Origin: JAKASV01 sp964595035
Lineage (GTDB): Bacteria; Babelota; Babeliae; Babelales; Vermiphilaceae
Assembly (NCBI GenBank): GCA_964595035.1
Contig: CAZQNW010000022.1
Location: 1 to 16,039 of the forward strand
Direction of reading: 5' to 3'
Length of the DNA: 16,039 nt
The notes under the pieces are model-generated. The model saw only the letters and a list, made by a program, of their open reading frames with translations, did no database searches and was not told the origin of the DNA. Both the position numbers and the translations under genes were made by a program. Below, one piece after another: positions 14,306 to 16,039 of this stretch (positions are counted from its first letter, which is position 1; the number at the start of each line of letters is the position of its first letter).

Positions 14306-15052
14306 TTATGTTGTTATCGCTAAAACTGTTTTAGGGTTGTTTGCCGGATGAACTTCTTCCTGGTGCATGGCGGCATGAATTGTATCGTAGTCCAGTAAAG
14401 AAAGAATAAGCTCATTTGCTTGGTCATGTATTCGTTGTTCTGAGCCGGCGAGCTTAATAATATCCGGTCGAATTTTAATTATCGGGAGCATTGTTTCGTT
14501 TGAACCATCAAGTTTTTCTATATATGATGCTTTTAAACAAATAATGATCGTGTCGTCCGGAATGCGCTCTTTTTCGAGGGCATTGGGATATTCTTGAATA
14601 TGCCAGGTTGGTATATTCTTTGAGTTAATACCCTCATCGTCTAATTGTTCTAATGAGCAAAGAGGAATTTTTTGCTGCGTCAATGTAGCTACATAAAACT
14701 TGTATGGTGTATTGTGCCGTACTTTAAGATATTTTATTACGTTGTATTCTGATGTGAACTCTACATTGTCAGTTATAAGTATCTTAAATTGGTTTTTCTG
14801 TGAACTATCAGGTATTGCAAAGATTACGCGCTTGCTTTCTTGTTGCGTTTCGCATTTGATGCGCTGCCCACTATAATAAATACGCATGTCTGGGATAGAG
14901 GTAAGTGTTTTTGGAAATTGGATTGCTCCCCAAATCATCTTTTTGTTTTGTACAAAATATTCCCTTGTATGTACATATGCTGCTCGACAGTCCGAGACAC
15001 CTGCCATTGTAATAATTATCACAAGAAGTGTCATGCTTTTAACGGTATCCAT
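14306..15052 (-). CDS. Exported protein of unknown function, cotranscribed with tsaD
   Basis: I do not recognise this 248-residue protein. A signal peptide is likely: MDTVKSMTLLVIIITMAG, then a cleavage-like DCRAA near 21-25. The Cys at 22 follows Asp and does not form a proper lipobox. The mature part looks beta-rich, with alternating hydrophobic strands (MRIYYSGQRIKCET, RVIFAIPDSS, FKILITDNVEF, TIIICLKASYI), and ends in an acidic, His-containing helix-like tail (LLDYDTIHAAMHQEEVHPA). No catalytic motif is evident. The ATG has AAGGGA 7 nt upstream. The gene ends 2 bp before tsaD, so both are probably on one leftward transcript, although a functional link is not implied. It may be a periplasmic or secreted lineage-specific protein. 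Confidence 0.72.
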   Translation of the reverse strand: MDTVKSMTLLVIIITMAGVSDCRAAYVHTREYFVQNKKMIWGAIQFPKTLTSIPDMRIYYSGQRIKCETQQESKRVIFAIPDSSQKNQFKILITDNVEFTSEYNVIKYLKVRHNTPYKFYVATLTQQKIPLCSLEQLDDEGINSKNIPTWHIQEYPNALEKERIPDDTIIICLKASYIEKLDGSNETMLPIIKIRPDIIKLAGSEQRIHDQANELILSLLDYDTIHAAMHQEEVHPANNPKTVLAITT

Positions 15053-15144
15053 AGTTTTTCCCTTTATATTATGTCTACGGTATACTGTAATATAATCTAA
15101 CTTATAAGTGTGCTAAATTTTCAAAATAAAGTATACCATCAAAC
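15053..15144. promoter_or_regulatory. Divergent promoter region with a GGTATAC/GTATACC inverted pair
   Basis: These 92 bp separate the leftward exported-protein gene from the rightward DUF2062 gene and must drive at least one of them. A perfect TATAAT on the plus strand (15091-15096) lacks a convincing -35 box. GGTATAC (15079-15085) and its reverse complement GTATACC (15131-15137) face each other across 45 bp and could be paired operator half-sites. No transcript start can be fixed from sequence. Confidence 0.35.
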
Positions 15145-15621
15145 ATGATTAAAGAAAAAATTCTTACATATTTCCAGTACATGGTACAGCATGAAAAATC
15201 CGCGCATACGTTGGCGCTTTCTATAAGTATAGGAGTTTTTATAGCATTTTCACCCTACCTTTTTTTTCATACTATTATGATATTCGTTTTATCATGGTTT
15301 TTGAAGCTTAATCCGGTTATTACGTTTGCCGTTACTTATGCAATTAATAATCCTTGGACTATGTGTTTTGTGTATTTTGCTGACTACCTTGTAGGGGATT
15401 TTGTGTTACGTATGTCTTTGTGTTCGCCTGCTCTTATGAATCCTTCTTGGATGAATTGGGTTAATGGGCAACTATGTGCCTATACAGGCCTTAGTGGTCT
15501 TTCATTTTGGTCATTTATGGTAGGCGGTAATTTACTCGGAGTGCTTTTTGGTGTTATGCTATACCCAATTATGAAAAATATGTGTATTCGTATGAATAAA
15601 AACGTTCATGAAGCCTTGTAG
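15145..15621 (+). CDS. DUF2062 family membrane protein
   Basis: This 158-residue protein matches the DUF2062 pattern: an N-terminal amphipathic part, then SIGVFIAFSPYLFFHTIMIFVLSWFL (28-53), LNPVITFAVTYAINNPWTM (55-73) with the typical NP..T motif, and a final helix (FMVGGNLLGVLFGVMLYPIM, 124-143). Three or four membrane segments are likely. The biochemical role of the family is not established. In other bacteria it turns up near envelope and glycosyltransferase genes. No clear ribosome binding site precedes the ATG. smpB begins 11 bp after its stop, so the two probably share a transcript. Confidence 0.85.
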   Translation: MIKEKILTYFQYMVQHEKSAHTLALSISIGVFIAFSPYLFFHTIMIFVLSWFLKLNPVITFAVTYAINNPWTMCFVYFADYLVGDFVLRMSLCSPALMNPSWMNWVNGQLCAYTGLSGLSFWSFMVGGNLLGVLFGVMLYPIMKNMCIRMNKNVHEAL

Positions 15622-15632
15622 GATTTTTACGT

Positions 15633-16039
15633 ATGAAAATAATAACACAGAATAAAAAAGCCTTATTTGATTACGATATTTCTGATCGCTTCGAGGCCGG
15701 TATTGTTTTGACGGGAGATGAGGTTAAATCGCTTCGAGCCGGACATGTTTCACTTATAGGTTCCTTTGCTACTATTCATGATGGTGAACTTTTTCTGCTT
15801 AACTGTTCAATTGCTCCTTATGAACGTGCTTATATAAAATCTGAAGATAAAGCGACAAGAAGCCGAAAGCTTTTATTGCACAGGCGAGAGCTCGATCGGC
15901 TTATTGGGGAGATATCAAAAAAAGGGATAACCTTGGTACCTTTAAAGCTTTACTTTAACAATAAAAATATGGTTAAAATTGAAATAGGTATTGGGCGTCA
16001 CAAAAAGGCTATTGGTAAAAAACAGGCCATAAAAGAACG
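15633..16039 (+). CDS. smpB: tmRNA-binding protein SmpB, 3' end beyond the window
   Basis: SmpB binds tmRNA and brings it to ribosomes stalled on broken messages. The visible 135 codons begin MKIITQNKKALFDYDISDRF and contain the family signature EAGIVLTGDEVKSLRAGHVSL (21-41), IAPYERAY (60-67), the RKLLLHRREL segment (78-87) and GITLVPLKLYFNN (98-110). The frame is open to the edge; the family is usually about 150-160 residues, so roughly 20 are missing. The tail normally reads close to GKKxxDKRxxIKxR but here is GRHKKAIGKKQAIKER (121-136), with Gly-Lys-Lys in place of Asp-Lys-Arg. That C-terminal region enters the decoding centre. The ribosome binding site TAGGA overlaps the stop codon of the DUF2062 gene. 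Confidence 0.95.
   Translation, partial: MKIITQNKKALFDYDISDRFEAGIVLTGDEVKSLRAGHVSLIGSFATIHDGELFLLNCSIAPYERAYIKSEDKATRSRKLLLHRRELDRLIGEISKKGITLVPLKLYFNNKNMVKIEIGIGRHKKAIGKKQAIKE

Noticed and set aside
14840..15100. Plus-strand frames of 86 and 69 codons opposite the exported-protein gene
   Set aside because: Both overlap the signal-peptide end of the leftward gene, which has a proper ribosome binding site and export signal.
1..16039. tRNA, rRNA, riboswitch or CRISPR features
   Set aside because: I saw no cloverleaf with a TTCGA-type arm, no rRNA signature, no known riboswitch core and no regular spaced repeats in the gene-free stretches.

Overview
This AT-rich window carries a compact set of bacterial housekeeping genes mixed with exported proteins that have no obvious name. 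A 100-N scaffold gap shows it comes from a draft assembly, probably a metagenome bin. All coding regions read well with the standard code. The AT-rich sequence, the diverged but intact core machinery (PriA, PolA, L27, SecF, Rho, TsaD, SmpB) and the large share of lineage-specific proteins with signal peptides resemble reduced, host-associated lineages such as Candidatus Dependentiae (TM6/Babeliae). That placement is an inference from style, not from a database match.

Layout from left to right. priA (156-2141) reads leftward. Divergent from it is a membrane-associated or exported FtsH-like AAA ATPase that lacks the protease half (about 2340-3980), perhaps preceded by a one-helix mini-protein. 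polA (4083-6848) follows and ends at a perfect 24-bp inverted repeat, which also terminates a leftward gene for an exported glycine-zipper protein (6949-7698). A stretch of about 500 bp without a gene holds the N gap, flanked by two identical 55-bp copies. Then come a secreted alpha/beta-hydrolase-like protein (8209-9132), rpmA (9322-9585), secF without secD (9696-10577) and rho (10766-12403). rho has a 29-codon Tyr-rich leader ORF whose stop codon abuts the rho start, and a strong intrinsic terminator after it. A PmtA-like methyltransferase (12576-13286) meets tsaD (13287-14303, leftward) tail to tail with no spacing. tsaD follows an exported protein of unknown function (14306-15052, leftward) with 2 bp between them. 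Divergent from that pair are a DUF2062 membrane protein and the start of smpB, which runs off the right edge.

Functional themes are replication and restart (PriA, PolA), transcription termination (Rho), translation and ribosome rescue (L27, TsaD t6A modification, SmpB) and the cell envelope or export (SecF, DUF2062, five proteins with signal-like N-termini). rpmA lacks its usual rplU neighbour and secF its usual secD neighbour, so common operons are broken up here. The points most worth a second look are the rho leader ORF, the protease-less FtsH-like ATPase with a Walker B Asp-to-Asn change, the secreted hydrolase-like protein, and the 55-bp duplication around the gap, which is more likely an assembly product than biology.
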